Of a stretch of 41,281 bases of DNA, positions 12,778 to 24,114 are shown in pieces. The position numbers and the translations under genes were made by a program. Below the pieces are notes generated by a model. It did not search any database. It worked only from the letters and a program-made list of their open reading frames with translations, and was not told where the DNA came from. Every line of letters starts with the position of its first letter. The first letter of the stretch is position 1. Origin of the DNA: Psilocybe azurescens (Eukaryota > Basidiomycota > Agaricomycetes > Agaricales > Agrocybaceae); the NCBI GenBank assembly GCA_023853785.1, contig JAJIRX010000629.1, positions 1 to 41,281 of the forward strand. Direction: 5' to 3'.

Positions 12778-14280
12778 CTAATTAATTATATTTACGTGCC
12801 ACCCAGTCTCCTCCACGACTAAATCAATCTTTCCAGACAGGAATGGCATGGCTTTCACAAGTTCAAGGTAGGCATTGTTTCCGAAGTCATCAAGGCTGAA
12901 ATAGTTCTTCCTTGCGTCCAAATGACGATGAACCTTTAAGAAAAAATGAAGTTTTGAAGAAGATGGCATCTCTCGCGTAGGATCGCGTCAAGTGCTTGCC
13001 ATTCCCCGCAAGCTTCCATAGATACATGTTAGCGCTTTCGGGCGTGAGCAAGACGCATATATCCGGTTTCCAAGTTATAGAAGTCAAGGTGCCGGGGCAG
13101 TTTCTCAGCACGGAAATGATGTGCTGTAAAAATGTTATAGATGGACCACCCTCGGGCCATTTCCTTACGGACCCAGGATTGAGGAATTGATACTGAATAG
13201 TTAGTCGAGTCAAATTCTTCAGCGACTGTATGCAAAGCTCTATGTCGCGAAGACTACTGCCTTCTTCGAAAAATCCATCACCTAGTCGTTTTCTTAAGCC
13301 AGTTTGAGACATGTACAAAATATGGAAGGCCACGTACGTGAAAAACACTGAAAGTTCAACTCTAGTTCTTCTATCATGCAAGCCTTCTCTACTATGACTC
13401 GTCCTACCTGGGTGAAATTTATTTCGTTGTACACAGACATTCTTATTTCTATGCAGAAACATTTCAGCGATGGCAATGCCAGCCTGCCACGATAGGTCGA
13501 AAGGTCGTCATCTTGATCTGAGGAGCAGAAAATATACGGAATCATTACATCCCTAGAGGTGATGCGCTGGACAGTGGTAGGAAGAGCCATGAAAAAGTCG
13601 TCGTTGAATGATACAGAATCTGTAACATCCACTCTGGCCGGTGTGCTATACATCATTAGATGCGTAATCGTAGTGCCTCTCAAAAAGCTGCCCGGAATGT
13701 TGGAAAAACAATACAGTCCGAGAGTTTTCAAACTCGGTAAACGAACCAATTTCCACACAGAGGATTTTACTGAGGGTGGAAGCTCGTCCCAGTCGGCTTC
13801 ACACTCGTCTTCCTCGATAGGGTCCATACCGTGTGCATCTATACCGTGTGCATCGTCACCAATGATGAACTGCTGAAGATTCGGGGCCTGGGCAATCACA
13901 TCGATAAATATAGAAATTGCCTCGGCCATAGCATCAGCAGGGTATTCTTCATCGTTGAAGAAGAGCTCTAGCTGAATATCCAACCGAACTTTTCGAAGGG
14001 ACTTTAGAACATCGAAAGAGCCAGAAGAAACGACTGTTTTGCAAAACTGCATAAGGTATTCGGCCTGGTACTCTGGTCCAGGGTATCCTCTTATCCAGAT
14101 GTTGCGATACAGGTAGTAGTGAGCACGTCCAGACAGCTGCCAAAAGGCTGCACGAGCGCTCTTGAGATCTCTCCGGCATTGCCATCTATCTCGACGATCG
14201 AGTACTAAGCCTTCAGCGAGCAGATCTATGATGTTGTCCCACACTTCGATAGGAACTCGCTCGATGGCTCTGGAAGCCAT
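12778..14280 (-). CDS. F-box-like protein with two frame breaks
   Basis: ATG at 14280. Exons are 14280-13338 and 13281-12778, with a 56 nt GTACGT...TAG intron. The N-terminus MASRAIERVPIEVWDNIIDLL matches an F-box start, followed by degenerate LRR-like strands (LKSLRKVRLDIQLEL, LPSLKTLGLYC, IEELELNF, LKNLTRLTIQY). An acidic insert lies at about residues 155-170. In exon 2 the reading frame must change twice. One base is missing near 13011-13035, after which EACGEWQALDAILRERC is read. One is missing in the A6 run (plus strand) at 12941-12946, after which the frame runs to the TAG at 12780-12778. Restoring both gives 1449 nt (482 residues). It could be a young pseudogene, but assembly error fits the rest of the window better. 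Confidence 0.72.
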
Positions 14281-15006
14281 TGATAGAGGTAGGGTGACAG
14301 TAGAGGGAAGTTGAAGTGGATTGTTAGTAGTTACGCCAAAGTCGTCATCGTTTTAAGACGATTGCCGCTCTTTGTGGTGTTCGATCCTCTATCTGAGCGA
14401 GGTGCATATAGTCCTTTTTCTCGTTGTCATAGAGCATCTTTGACAGTGGGAAAGAGTCATTGACCTAGTTCAGGAGTTGAAACGGAGCCTAGACAAGATA
14501 CAAAGGCTCCAAGACAACCACATATCCAAAGCAATGACAGAACATGAGGTCAGTCGGTCTGACTGACGTGCTTTAGACTGTTTGTTCTTTGCCTCAGAGA
14601 TCGGTTTCCAGAGTAGATATCTGTTGACTAAAGCAAATCTACAATAAGCCTGCCACTGTTTCGTCTAGGAGAAATGATTCAAGGATCGTATGAGACGAAG
14701 AGAAGATCTGATTGCTTACCACTGTACCAGGTAGGGAAACGACAAAAATCATGTGTACGCATAGTTTTCGCGCATATACAATCCCGATTATCGAGAGTGT
14801 AAAGCTTTCGTGAAGAACAAGCGGAAGACCCATGAGAAATACTACATAGGTGGCTTGATTCGCCGTTTGAACCACAAAACGGGTTTTGCCGGAACGAGCG
14901 AGTTGGTCCGATCTGGCGTTCATTTCTCTTCATTTTGTCCAAATTATCAATCTCCTTTGTCAATCTCAATCGGAATTCAGAGCCTACTGCTTTGAGCTCA
15001 ATAACT
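14281..15006. other. No gene recognised
   Basis: This is the spacer between the divergent F-box and MYND genes. Open frames here are short and give no recognisable protein. It should hold both promoters. Confidence 0.4.
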
Positions 15007-15850
15007 ATGCCGCAAGCACTTCCAAAGCAGGCTCGAGAATTAAAACAATGCCAACAGTGCTTCAAGTCAGATTCCAAAGAAGCCCCTCTTCAGACATGCG
15101 CTAAATGCAAACGTGCCCACTATTGCGTGCGTATCTCTGAGCCTAGGATATGTGTCCATTTGCGGTATTTTTTACGAATAGACTGTATGCTCAGTCACGG
15201 GAATGTCAAGTTAAGGACTGGAAAAATCACAAGAGATTGTGCGCGATGAACAGGGAAATGCGCGCAGCTATGAAGTCAGACGACGTTCTGATCGACGAAA
15301 CATTGGCAACGATTGGGATGACTATAGCGGATGGGGAGAACAAAATGAAGAAATGGGTGCAGGTATGGAATTCTCTATCCGCTAAAAGAATATATACATG
15401 ATGCCTTCATTACAGTATTACAAGGCTGCACTTGGGATCTCCGTCGTCCATGCTTTGAGGCTGCAAACAACGCCAGAAGCGTGCCTCACGCATCTTCTAA
15501 CGTTCACTCTCGTTCCAAAATTCACAGCCGAGAATCCACCTCGCAAAGACAAAGACATTTGGACTGCCTTCGGGGTGGAAAACATTCAGGTCCTTTCGTT
15601 CGAGGAATGTATACAGGCCAGGCCAGAGCTCGAAGCGCAGTTCGATACCATCGCCTTGAAAACTAAAAATTCCTGGAAAGAGAATTTCAAGACCATTGGA
15701 TTCCCCATCACCTTGATACAGATCCCTTGCATCCGTACAACTAGGTTTATACCCATTGGCATCGAAGGCCCTCCTGAAGAATTGGTTCGCTGGGAACCGC
15801 AATGGAAGGAAAACCTAACAACGATCGTCGAGCAAGGGATCGCAATCTGA
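15007..15850 (+). CDS. MYND zinc-finger protein
   Basis: Exons 15007-15126, 15195-15362 and 15416-15850 total 723 nt (240 residues), intact. The N-terminal finger is complete: Cys15/Cys18 (CQQC), Cys31/Cys34 (CAKC), Cys40, Cys44, His52 and Cys56, with spacing matching MYND (C-x2-C, C-x2-C, Y-C-x3-C, H-x3-C). The first intron splits the finger right after HYC; acceptor 15194 restores SREC. The C-terminal 180 residues (from ALGISVVHALRLQTTPEA) have no domain I can name. Small MYND proteins of this design are numerous in mushrooms and are presumed protein-protein adaptors. A decayed copy lies just downstream. Confidence 0.85.
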
Positions 15851-16098
15851 GAGTATATATCAACAGACACATACGGGAAATGGTCATATCACTTGAAGGG
15901 AACTTACTTTCTTACCAAATATCCTCATCATCACTTACTATTGAAGATATAAAGCAAATCAAGTTCTTACTTTCGACTTTGACCTTGGAGAGAGTCTCGA
16001 TTTTTTGGGTTCGGCACCGGCTGGCACCGGATAGAGGACGATTTAATAGCCTCGACCGTCTTTTAACGTGAACTTCAACGGCTTTGATCCTTACCACC

Positions 16099-16305
16099 AT
16101 GCCACAAACTGCCTCACTGCCGATGCGGGGCGCAGATAAATGAAACAATGTCAGTATTTTCACACATCCGACACGAACGATTCCCCACTCAAAATCTGTT
16201 CTAAAGGCAAACGCTCTCATTATTGTGTGCATAAACATTTTTGTGAACTCTGAAGTATGGCAAGAAACGCCAAAGGCGTACCTCACTCATCTCCTGTCAA
16301 GAGTG
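16099..16305 (+). pseudogene. Decayed partial copy of the MYND gene
   Basis: From ATGCCACAA the sequence parallels the MYND gene start. A frame equivalent to KQCQ...SDTNDSPLKIC, then GKRSHYC, matches KQCQ...SDSKEAPLQTC, then CKRAHYC of the gene. An in-frame TGA lies before it, and two finger cysteines are replaced (Cys18 position by Phe, CAKC by CSKG). After HYC the match jumps to the exon 3 segment (QETPKAYLTHLL against QTTPEACLTHLL), so exon 2 and both introns are missing. A tandem duplication followed by deletion is the simplest reading. Confidence 0.7.
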
Positions 16306-16776
16306 CAATAAAGACCTTTGCAACAAAACGGAACTGCCATATAGGCTGTTAGGTTTGGTCGGTTGTGGAGCGCATACATAAAACCTGTCTGTACCTGTCT
16401 GCGCAGCCAGTCAATCAACACTTGATACACTTGGGCCCTCAGCCCACATATTTAATAGAATGTCTGACTCGCCATACTTTCAGTCATCGGTGAGTGTCGA
16501 CACTATGTAATATGCTGCATGCGTGTGTACGGATGACAATGGAGGTGTATTATATACGAACACGGTATGATTATGTATTGTATTTCTAGAAGAGCCGGGG
16601 AGGAATCGGCGAAGTGATTGTGTGAAGTCTAGAGTCATGAAGGGAGTAAACACAGACACTAATACGTTTACCGTTATAGTATAAGTCAGAAAACGAGAAA
16701 GAGAACAAGGCTGCCACGGCTATATCATCCTCAACGAGCGAGGAAAGAAAGAAATATTTGAAAGGGCGGCGGTGGT
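16306..16776. other. No gene recognised
   Basis: This is the spacer between the MYND remnant and the 3' end of the HMG gene. It contains only short frames and probably the HMG gene 3' UTR. Confidence 0.4.
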
Positions 16777-17975
16777 TCAAATGCATAGATCGAAATCGAA
16801 GAATTGCTTGATAAACGCGTCTTGATCCTCCTCCAACTTAAAACAGCAATGGGGAGACTCAGAAGCCACCTCCGCCTGCTTCGTCAAGTTGTTGGTACAA
16901 TGCTGCATCACCGAGTCGCCTTCAAGCTCGCCACCAAACGTGTCGCTTGATGAGCCCAGGAAGTCCGCACTAGGGTAAGGGTTATCGCATAAAAATGACG
17001 AAGGCGCCGAAGGATAGAGATATGCACGGAGATCGACAGCTGGGACTGTAGAGATGTGATCCGCGTTGTTATAGAGCTCGGGAGATGGCAATATGTACGG
17101 AAGAGTAGATATGGACGCGAGCATGAAGTCATAAGTGTATTGCCGGTACGCATATTGCCCTGTTGCGGGATCGAGGTGGAGATGAAATGGCGAGGGGGTC
17201 CGCGTTCGCACTCAATACATTCCTGTTGAGAAAGTAAGTGTGACTATGCGCGATTGGGACACAATTGATTTGATGTACCTCTTCTTTGATCCTTGGGGTA
17301 TATCCCGTCTCTGGGATCTCAGTATGAGGGAGAGCAGCAGGAAACCTACCATTTCCGGAGAAGGGATATGTAGGATACTGAAGCTCGTCGGAGATGGGAG
17401 AGAGTTGGATTGATGAATAGGGCAATGGAGACTGTAGAAGCCCACGAACGCCGCGTCGAGTGGATGCGCGAGACTTATTGGCAAGGCGCGCGGTCGCTAT
17501 ATGCGGCGAGACAGATGAAAACGGCTCAGAGAGCGTATTCGATGACGGTGGCCGATTGCCTTTAAGGACTATCAAACACTTTCTCTTCTTCACGGGTGTG
17601 TTGGACGGTTTCGGTTTCCTCTTGCTGCCACTGAACCCTGGAGAGTGTACATAGCCGGGATGTTTGGCTTGATGCTCCTCCTTCTCAATCGCTGCGAGCT
17701 CGCAAAGGTCGCTTTTCTTCCACTGACATCTTGTTCCAGACTTCCCCGGCATCTCTGCGGAGTTCGTTCTGCTGTCCCTCCCCAGTGGTAGATCCGCTGT
17801 TTATGTATGCAGAGCGGAAGAAAATGAACGCATTGCGGGGTCGGGGGATATGGCCTTGGTCGCGGCGTCGTGCATGGCTGTTCTTACGCGATGGGACAGT
17901 GGAGGGCGCGTCGACGTCAAAGGGAAAATCCGAAAGGGGGACGCCGGGCTTTCTGAATGCGAAATGTGTGCCCAA
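16777..17975 (-). CDS. HMG-box transcription factor
   Basis: An HMG box lies at about 17640-17860. It reads IPRPRNAFIFFRSAYIN, then GEVWNKMSVEEKRP, then ELAAIEKEEHQAKHPGY, the MATA/Sox-like DNA-binding fold. A basic linker (SGSKRKPKP, VKKRKC) and a Ser/Pro-rich region follow. The C-terminus (PFHLHLDPATGQYAYRQYTYDFMLA to FFDFDLCI, stop at 16777) is separated by intron sequence between about 17211 and 17349 (donor GTAGGT at 17349). Its acceptor is uncertain. Inside the box, near 17704-17708, the frame shifts. Alignment to Sox spacing suggests two bases are missing after RP. No ATG starts the open frame; a 5' exon probably lies within 17976-18110, where EPFDVSIPIPSS can be read in another frame. 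A mating or developmental role is possible but not shown. Confidence 0.82.
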
Positions 17976-18328
17976 AATCAGAAGTCAAGAGTGAAATGAG
18001 GGAAGGTGGAAAAGATGAAGGAATCGGGATCGACACATCAAAGGGCTCGACCTTGACTTCATGGTCGGCCACTTGCCAGCCATCCTCTACAGATTCAAAT
18101 GGTGATAGTGATAAGTAATATTAGTCGCAACAGCATTGAGTGAATGCAGAGCCTTATGTAGTTTCCAAAGTTATTTAACCAACATAGCTTAGCTATGACG
18201 ACGATTGTCATTATGCAAGACCACCAGAAATTATCAACACGTGCAATGCTATCACAGCCTCATCACAGCCAACACTCCCAAAGTACTTAATGGCATGGGA
18301 GCGCTGTTCCACCGTCCTCATTCTTATA

Positions 18329-19016
18329 ATGACAGGCCCACATCGTACTTCAAGGTCCTATAAGGCACCACGAACGAAGACACTCCAGCGGCCTCAACGT
18401 AAACAAGGCGCGAGCATCACTTCATCAAATCTTGCACTTCATCTCGACCTACTTGAAGGAAGGCTTACAGATACTCTTAAGCTTGCACCGGTGGGACTCC
18501 AACAGTCAACGGAGACTGGCCGACTACTCACCGTCGACGACGCACTCTCCTATCTCGATGCAATCAGATCCCATTACCATGACGCTCCGGAAGTCTACCA
18601 AGCATTTCTCGATATTATGAAGGATTTTAAAAACCACGTGTGAGTAGATCTTAACAGCTATGTCTTGACCAAATAGAACATCTCAAACTGCTGCCAATTT
18701 CGACGCTCAGAATAGATACACCTGGTGTCATACAGCGTGTCACAAGCTTATTTAATGGCCATCCGGATCTCCTAGAAGGGCTCAACGTCTTTTGCCTGTC
18801 GGTTATCATATACGGGTGACCCGAAACTTAGACCCCGACAATTGTGCGATAGGATCACTCGGATACGATCGAGGCAGTAGTGTCTCAACAGACTATTCAA
18901 TCGCATCCTCTCGCACGCAGTCGACGGACTATGGACTCTACTACACAAGAATGGCACTTTCAGAAGACCCCGAAGCCGATATAATGGTTAAATTTGAACT
19001 TGATTTGGATTCGTGA
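18329..19016 (+). CDS. Small single-PAH (Sin3-like) protein with STDYG signature
   Basis: Exons 18329-18639 and 18711-19016 (71 nt intron). One T is missing in TTTT at 18790-18793; restoring it gives 618 nt (205 residues). The PAH domain reads [36 protein letters not shown], then [20 protein letters not shown] and LEGLNVFLPVGYHI. That is almost the canonical Sin3 PAH order, including the usual intron-spanned IDTPGV. The tail carries [19 protein letters not shown] and ends in acidic residues. Nothing else of Sin3 (HDAC-interacting or Sin3a C-terminal domain) is present. I chose ATG 18329 (MTGPHR) over 18290 because the paralogs also start MT-x-x-x-P. The gene is divergent from the HMG-box gene. 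Role inferred: binding amphipathic helices of transcription factors. Confidence 0.8.
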
Positions 19017-20597
19017 CCAAGGCACCTTTGTATACTCTTTAATTTTGAAATTCGAGTTTTGACATTGTACTAGACTGCAAGGGTTTACAGGCTACCTGTA
19101 CATCTGAAGGTAAAACGGAAGAGAGCTCATGGCGATAATGACGACTACAGTCTCCGAATTTTGTCTATGGCTCGATTATCTGGGGCACATTTAGCTGCAA
19201 TATCAGTGTACGTCCCTACCAGTCTCAGACGCCGGGCATGATATCGTTCATCAGCGAGTTGTAAAGAAACGAAATTAGTAGTGGAACGCACTGTCATAAG
19301 TGACCGGTATGTGATTTGCGAGTCGTCCTGAATGATGGAATGGTGCGACATTGCGGAATGCAGGCATGACTAGAAAATATAGAGATATTAGATGTTAGAG
19401 AAGTGATCGATAACGAGTCCACGTATTGAAGCCTGCTGAATGCCTCCGTTCTGTATATCTGTTCCTCCCGACGAGAGAACAGCGAAGCGACCTTGAGGCA
19501 AAACCTTTCATTTTCATTTTTTAGCAGGTTATGGTCGACCCATCATTGGACGACAGGCGGAGACAGACAAGACAGAATAGCCAATGGCCTGATAATCATT
19601 CCCTTTCATAACTGTAGGAATCACGTATAATAGCCGAGTCATGCCTCACAAAGCGAGTTGTATTGGTGAGAAAGTTGCTCCACCCTTTGACTTACTTTCA
19701 TGGGGAAGTGAGAAAGATCCCATGAGCTCTCAAAGGCTAGCTAACTTGACGAGTCAGCAATCAGGGCACGAACACCAAGCCCCTGGATTACACCATTAGA
19801 CCAAAATGAATGCTGACAACAAAGATTAGAATACAGAAGGGCACTTGTCGACAGGAAAGGTTTGTACGTCACGTTTGGATAGTAGTATAGTAGTAAATGT
19901 CTAGCTCGGAGAGCCACTGCTGTTTCCCCTCGCATCCGCCATTCAAGTATTCGTCGCAGAAGATAAGCCAAAAGACGGTTTCACGTAGCTGGAGTCATCA
20001 ACTAGATATAAAATGTCAAATAACCCGGCTTGTCAAACAAGATATCTCTCAGAAAAGAGGCAACAAGTATGTGCAAAAGGCTAATGAGGTTGTTGAGATG
20101 ACGGGTCCGGGATTGGTCGGGCACGCGTAGGCGCGTCACATATTCAATCCCAGACGGCATTTCAAACTCAGACGCCCACATGGTTCACTGATCCAACACG
20201 GACGGTATTTTTTGGATGCGTTCAATGCTAGTGATCTAAATTTATGGTATGAATTCGAGGTGCCATCAGTGGAAGTCATCTCAGTAAGTCTTATAGCTGA
20301 ATTTGATAGCAACGACGGACTAATATGTGCCTTAGGACACGAAATTGAAGTACAATACTGGTCAGTATTGGGCACATTGGTTCATGTAGCCCGTATATGT
20401 GTATCTATGCAGATCGGTTATGGTGCTGATGTCCATGTATGCAGGTATCATATCGTCTTGTACCCTCATAGTCTTAAGGTAGCGGACCAGTTGGTTCACG
20501 AGCTCCTAGACATAGTTCTGCACTTTTCCGGAGGTACGCTATCCCAATTTCATTCCTGCTAGTGACTGGGATCTCAAGTGTATGTCATGGAGATGTC
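19017..20597. other. No gene recognised
   Basis: The longest frame (20212-20562, plus) gives a protein with no recognisable motif and no neighbouring exon, so I do not call it. A 7 bp inverted repeat (19753-19759 with 19811-19817) does not fold as a tRNA. The rest appears to be spacer. Confidence 0.4.
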
Positions 20598-21950
20598 ATG
20601 TCCTCTCCAACTTCAGCATCCCCTTTTACGTTAGAAGAGCTACAGAAAGCCTTGACTTTGGCAAAAACGGTGAAGCGTGAGTCTCTGAAATATCAAATTT
20701 ATAAGTTGACCGATATCCTAAAACATTACGGTAGGTAATACGAACTGCTGGCAGTCTGTCGGAGCTGCAAGCTTAGTATGTAAGTGTTGCGCGTCTACAT
20801 ATTCACCATGAAAATCTCGAATCTTATTCCCATCGCTGTTAGCTCGGCTCATGCACATTTTCGGTATGTAAACTCAAAAGGTATTTGGCGTATAAGCAAC
20901 CTATTTAAATGGTAATTCAGCTCGCTCAAGGTTCTATAACTACTACGGGAAACGGCATGCTCGCCTTGAGCGCACGGCATCTGTCTTTGTTGATGCCGAG
21001 AATGGATTGTCTCGAACATGGTTCATTAAGCTCTCGTCACCACTTCTGTTTTTCATTCCAGACAGCAATCTGAAGTCCTTTCAAAAAGCATATGTCGATA
21101 CTATTGTTCACAAGTATGACTGGGAGCATATAATGAAGACATTGAATTACGAATGGAAACAAATGGTTCTGCTCGTACGTCATTCGAAATAACGCACCTT
21201 GAGCTCTCGATGTTAATGCGTCACTTATTTCACCGAAGGCAACACCGATGCTAAACGTGGATGTTGGATTTCTGTCTGTTCAAGGGGTCGAACCTTTGCA
21301 AACGTTTCACAGATCACCGGCTCAGATTTCTATGTATATTTCCATTATCTTCAATGTCGGAAGTATTGCCCTAGGATCCCAGTTAGTGAGACTGCATAAA
21401 GGGAGCAACACGTATGATTATGTCAGTCACAAATACTGTCAGGATTTCACCACCGAGTATGCGATTGATGTTGGTGTTATTTAGATAAACTTTCTTGCCA
21501 AAGAAAATCATCCCGTAGTAGGCCTGGAGAAGCCCGCTATTCTGTATAGCTTACCATGTGCTCTCGCAATATGGAGGTAAAAATTTCAGTGGTTAATGTA
21601 CTTGCACAGTTAACAAAGCAGCTACATCCAACAGCATGGTCTCCTTTTTGGTCGGCGTTTTTTTCTTGTGTTTCGAGAGATCCAGCATTGAAGCTCAGAC
21701 TATTGTTGGAGCAATTGCGGTTATAATAACACTATTCTCTATTGGTACCTGGTCTTCTTGGGACAACGACATAGGCAGCAATTCCACAAATTCATCACAA
21801 ACCCCAGTAGACTTGACGAATAGCAAGGAAACAAGCACTGAAGGGACTTTACCAAACTCCAAGCTCAACGCTTTCAGCTGTCTTTGGAATATTCCAAGGG
21901 TTCTCCAGATACGACATCGATTACAAAAATCTCGCGCACCAGCTGTGTAG
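20598..21950 (+). CDS. Multi-exon membrane protein of a mushroom family, function unknown
   Basis: Supported exons are about 20598-20730, 20843-20863, 20921-21174, 21239-21421, 21485-21576 and 21635-21950; the small N-terminal exons are approximate. The N-terminus (LEELQKALTLAKTVK) is helical. A conserved-looking block FYNYYGKRHARLERTAS follows, then SFQKAYVDTIVHKYDWEHI. The C-terminal half holds likely membrane segments: PMLNVDVGFLSV, the stretch from PAQISMYISII to GSIALGSQLV, LEKPAILYSLPCALAIW, MVSFLVGVFFLCFE and TIVGAIAVIITLFSIGTW. The blocks (NVDV, RSPAQI, GLE-x-x-AILYSLP) match my memory of uncharacterised proteins repeated in Agaricomycete genomes; I know no function. Introns of 58-64 nt keep phase at the last three junctions. 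The tail is Ser/Thr/Asn-rich. Confidence 0.7.
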
Positions 21951-23284
21951 TCTTGCCAAGTCATACCAATGTTGGATCCGCTCTTCTTTTGCTACGTCAT
22001 ACAGGTTATGAACGCCGTCAATGTATATAGGTCTTAGACATTTGGACAGAAAGACATTGTATGATATTCCGTTTTCTATCTATTAGATCTTACTGAGGCT
22101 GAAGCTATATAATTTAGAGAAGGTCATCATCACTTGACCCATGGCCTTCCTTTTGGAGTAAGGGTAAAGGGATAACTGGATTTGATGGAATAGATCTCTG
22201 GATCGACCTTAAATTGACAGTATCTTGATTCACTTCACGATCGTCGCCTGACCTACGGTAGACATTTGCCTATGGCCGGTATAAGCTGGATGAGTGGCTG
22301 GAGGCAGTAGACCGTGGATCCTAATGAGGTTTTCAGAAACCTGCCTCGATCATTATGCTGTTCCGTCTCGGACAGCCCTGCTGGACGTTATTTTCAGCAG
22401 AAACTCATCTTGTACCAATCGAGGTAATATCGTTGCCTGATGGGGCAGTCATATAAAAGTTTACGGAACTAGACCTTTGAAACCTTGATGCAAGACTCCT
22501 ATTATATACAATGAGAATATATGCTCAGCAAGCTCCCATTTGCTTTTCTTTGCTTACTGCCACTTCACTCACCCACCATCACTGGTCTGTGACTGATTCT
22601 GAAAGGTTTCAGAAATTATAAATATTAAGAACAGTCTCCTAGGGTTCTCTCAACCATTGCATTTGACAAGTTTGATTCAGGGTATGCTATAGCATGTATT
22701 CTCACATACATCCAAGAGTAAGTCATCTGTTCTCGTCGCGTGCACGCCATGTCGCTTCTAGGAATGGTTTATCATCATTTCCCATACCTGTGCACCTAAT
22801 AACCTACGGCAGGCAGAGGTGAGAGAATGAAAGACATATTTACTTCAGTCTTATGAGAAATCTACGCATCTCGTTATGACGCCGTCGTAGTGGTGCAGGG
22901 ACGTCGTTGGCATGCTAACAGTCTTATGGGGGCAGTGTTGATCAGAACCCGACCTCAGCGTCCAAGATATAGGTTTTGGTATAAAGCGTAAGAGGGTATC
23001 GCGAGGGGAGCATATAATTCATTCAAAATACTTTGACACACAAAGTAGACGAAACAGAGAATGGTATACGGGTATCAACGTAATACAAAAAGCAACGAAA
23101 AACAAAACAAGGAAAGCATAGACAAAAAAATACAGCGTAGGCGCAGAAAAACAATTTCTGTGTAACAAGAGCAATTATGAAAACTTTATTTGAGCAATCA
23201 TGTGTAATACCAGCTACTTACCCAACTTCATATTCATCCTCCTAGATTCCTCTTCAACTTCATTTGCTATTACTGTGCCCGCCA
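21951..23284. other. No gene recognised
   Basis: A 1.3 kb A+T-rich stretch without a supported coding frame on either strand. It lies between two 3' ends and is probably UTR and spacer. Confidence 0.4.
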
Positions 23285-24114
23285 CTATTGGCCGGATCCG
23301 GGATAGTTAGAACCGTTGTTTGGTGGCATAGGATAATAGTGTGCGGATATGGGGTTCCCCGGTGCAGCATAGCTTCCCTGTGCAGGGTATCCACTAGGTG
23401 CAGCATAGCCATTATGGGAAGGATAGCCTCCCTGAGGAGGATCAGCATTAGAGGGACCACTTGTTGCAGGATAAGAGCTGGATTGGGGATAGCCACCGCC
23501 GGCAGCGGGGCAGCTACTAGGAGGGTAGCCACTAGGAGGATAGCTGTTAGGAGGATAGCCGCTTGGCTGGACATGGCTACTAGCGGTGGTTTGTCCTGGT
23601 TGACCGGGTCCATAGTAGCCAGTGGGCTGGGCCCCAGGCGGAGGGTAAGTGCTTGTTGAGGGTGGAAGGTGGGACGGCGGCAATATCGAGCCACCCTTGA
23701 CGCTAGGCAACACTGGCCCTCGAATTCGTATACTACAGGAAATATTAGCCCGATCGCTGTGTCAATCACATTGCGGACAAAAGAGAACGAACTCCGGCAA
23801 TTGGGGTCTGACCAGAACAGACGCTCGTCAGTATCGCAGTATAGATCTGTGTAGTATAGATTGCCGAAAGAATCGTACCCTCTGACTGGATCGATTGCAA
23901 TGCTGGTGGGGGCGACCATTTTTCTGTTCAGGTACGAGTAGAGGCGTAGTTGGATTTGATGAGATCGATTTTAGAACTGTCCTGGAAATAGACTTACTTT
24001 GTTGCCGTTGCTAGGCCTTCCATTAACGACTCCTTGGACGACATACTGGACAAAAACAATTTCCGAAGGCAATGGCTGGTTGAATGTGCGGGGGTTGAAA
24101 GGAATGAGAAACAT
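23285..24114 (-). CDS. Protein with Pro/Tyr/Gly-rich tail, exon structure partly unresolved
   Basis: Three coding blocks can be seen. Block 1 (ATG 24114 to about 23998): MFLIPFNPRTFNQPLPSEI, ending before a GTAAGT donor. Block 2 (about 23930-23740): MVAPTSIAIDPVRGYDSFGN and ERLFWSDPNCRSSFSF. Block 3 (about 23713-23285): a tail of roughly 140 residues with many GYPP, SYPP and PPSGYP repeats, ending NYPGSGQ. The frames of blocks 1-2 and 2-3 do not join by any intron I trust, so either small exons or indels intervene. PPxY-rich tails bind WW domains and aid phase separation in other proteins. The N-terminal part is not recognised. It could be two genes, but the same strand and tight spacing favour one. 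Confidence 0.55.

Noticed and set aside
19753..19817. tRNA-like hairpin (GTCAGCA paired with TGCTGAC)
   Set aside because: The 65 nt interval lacks a proper T arm and anticodon arm and has no good B box. It is only an inverted repeat.
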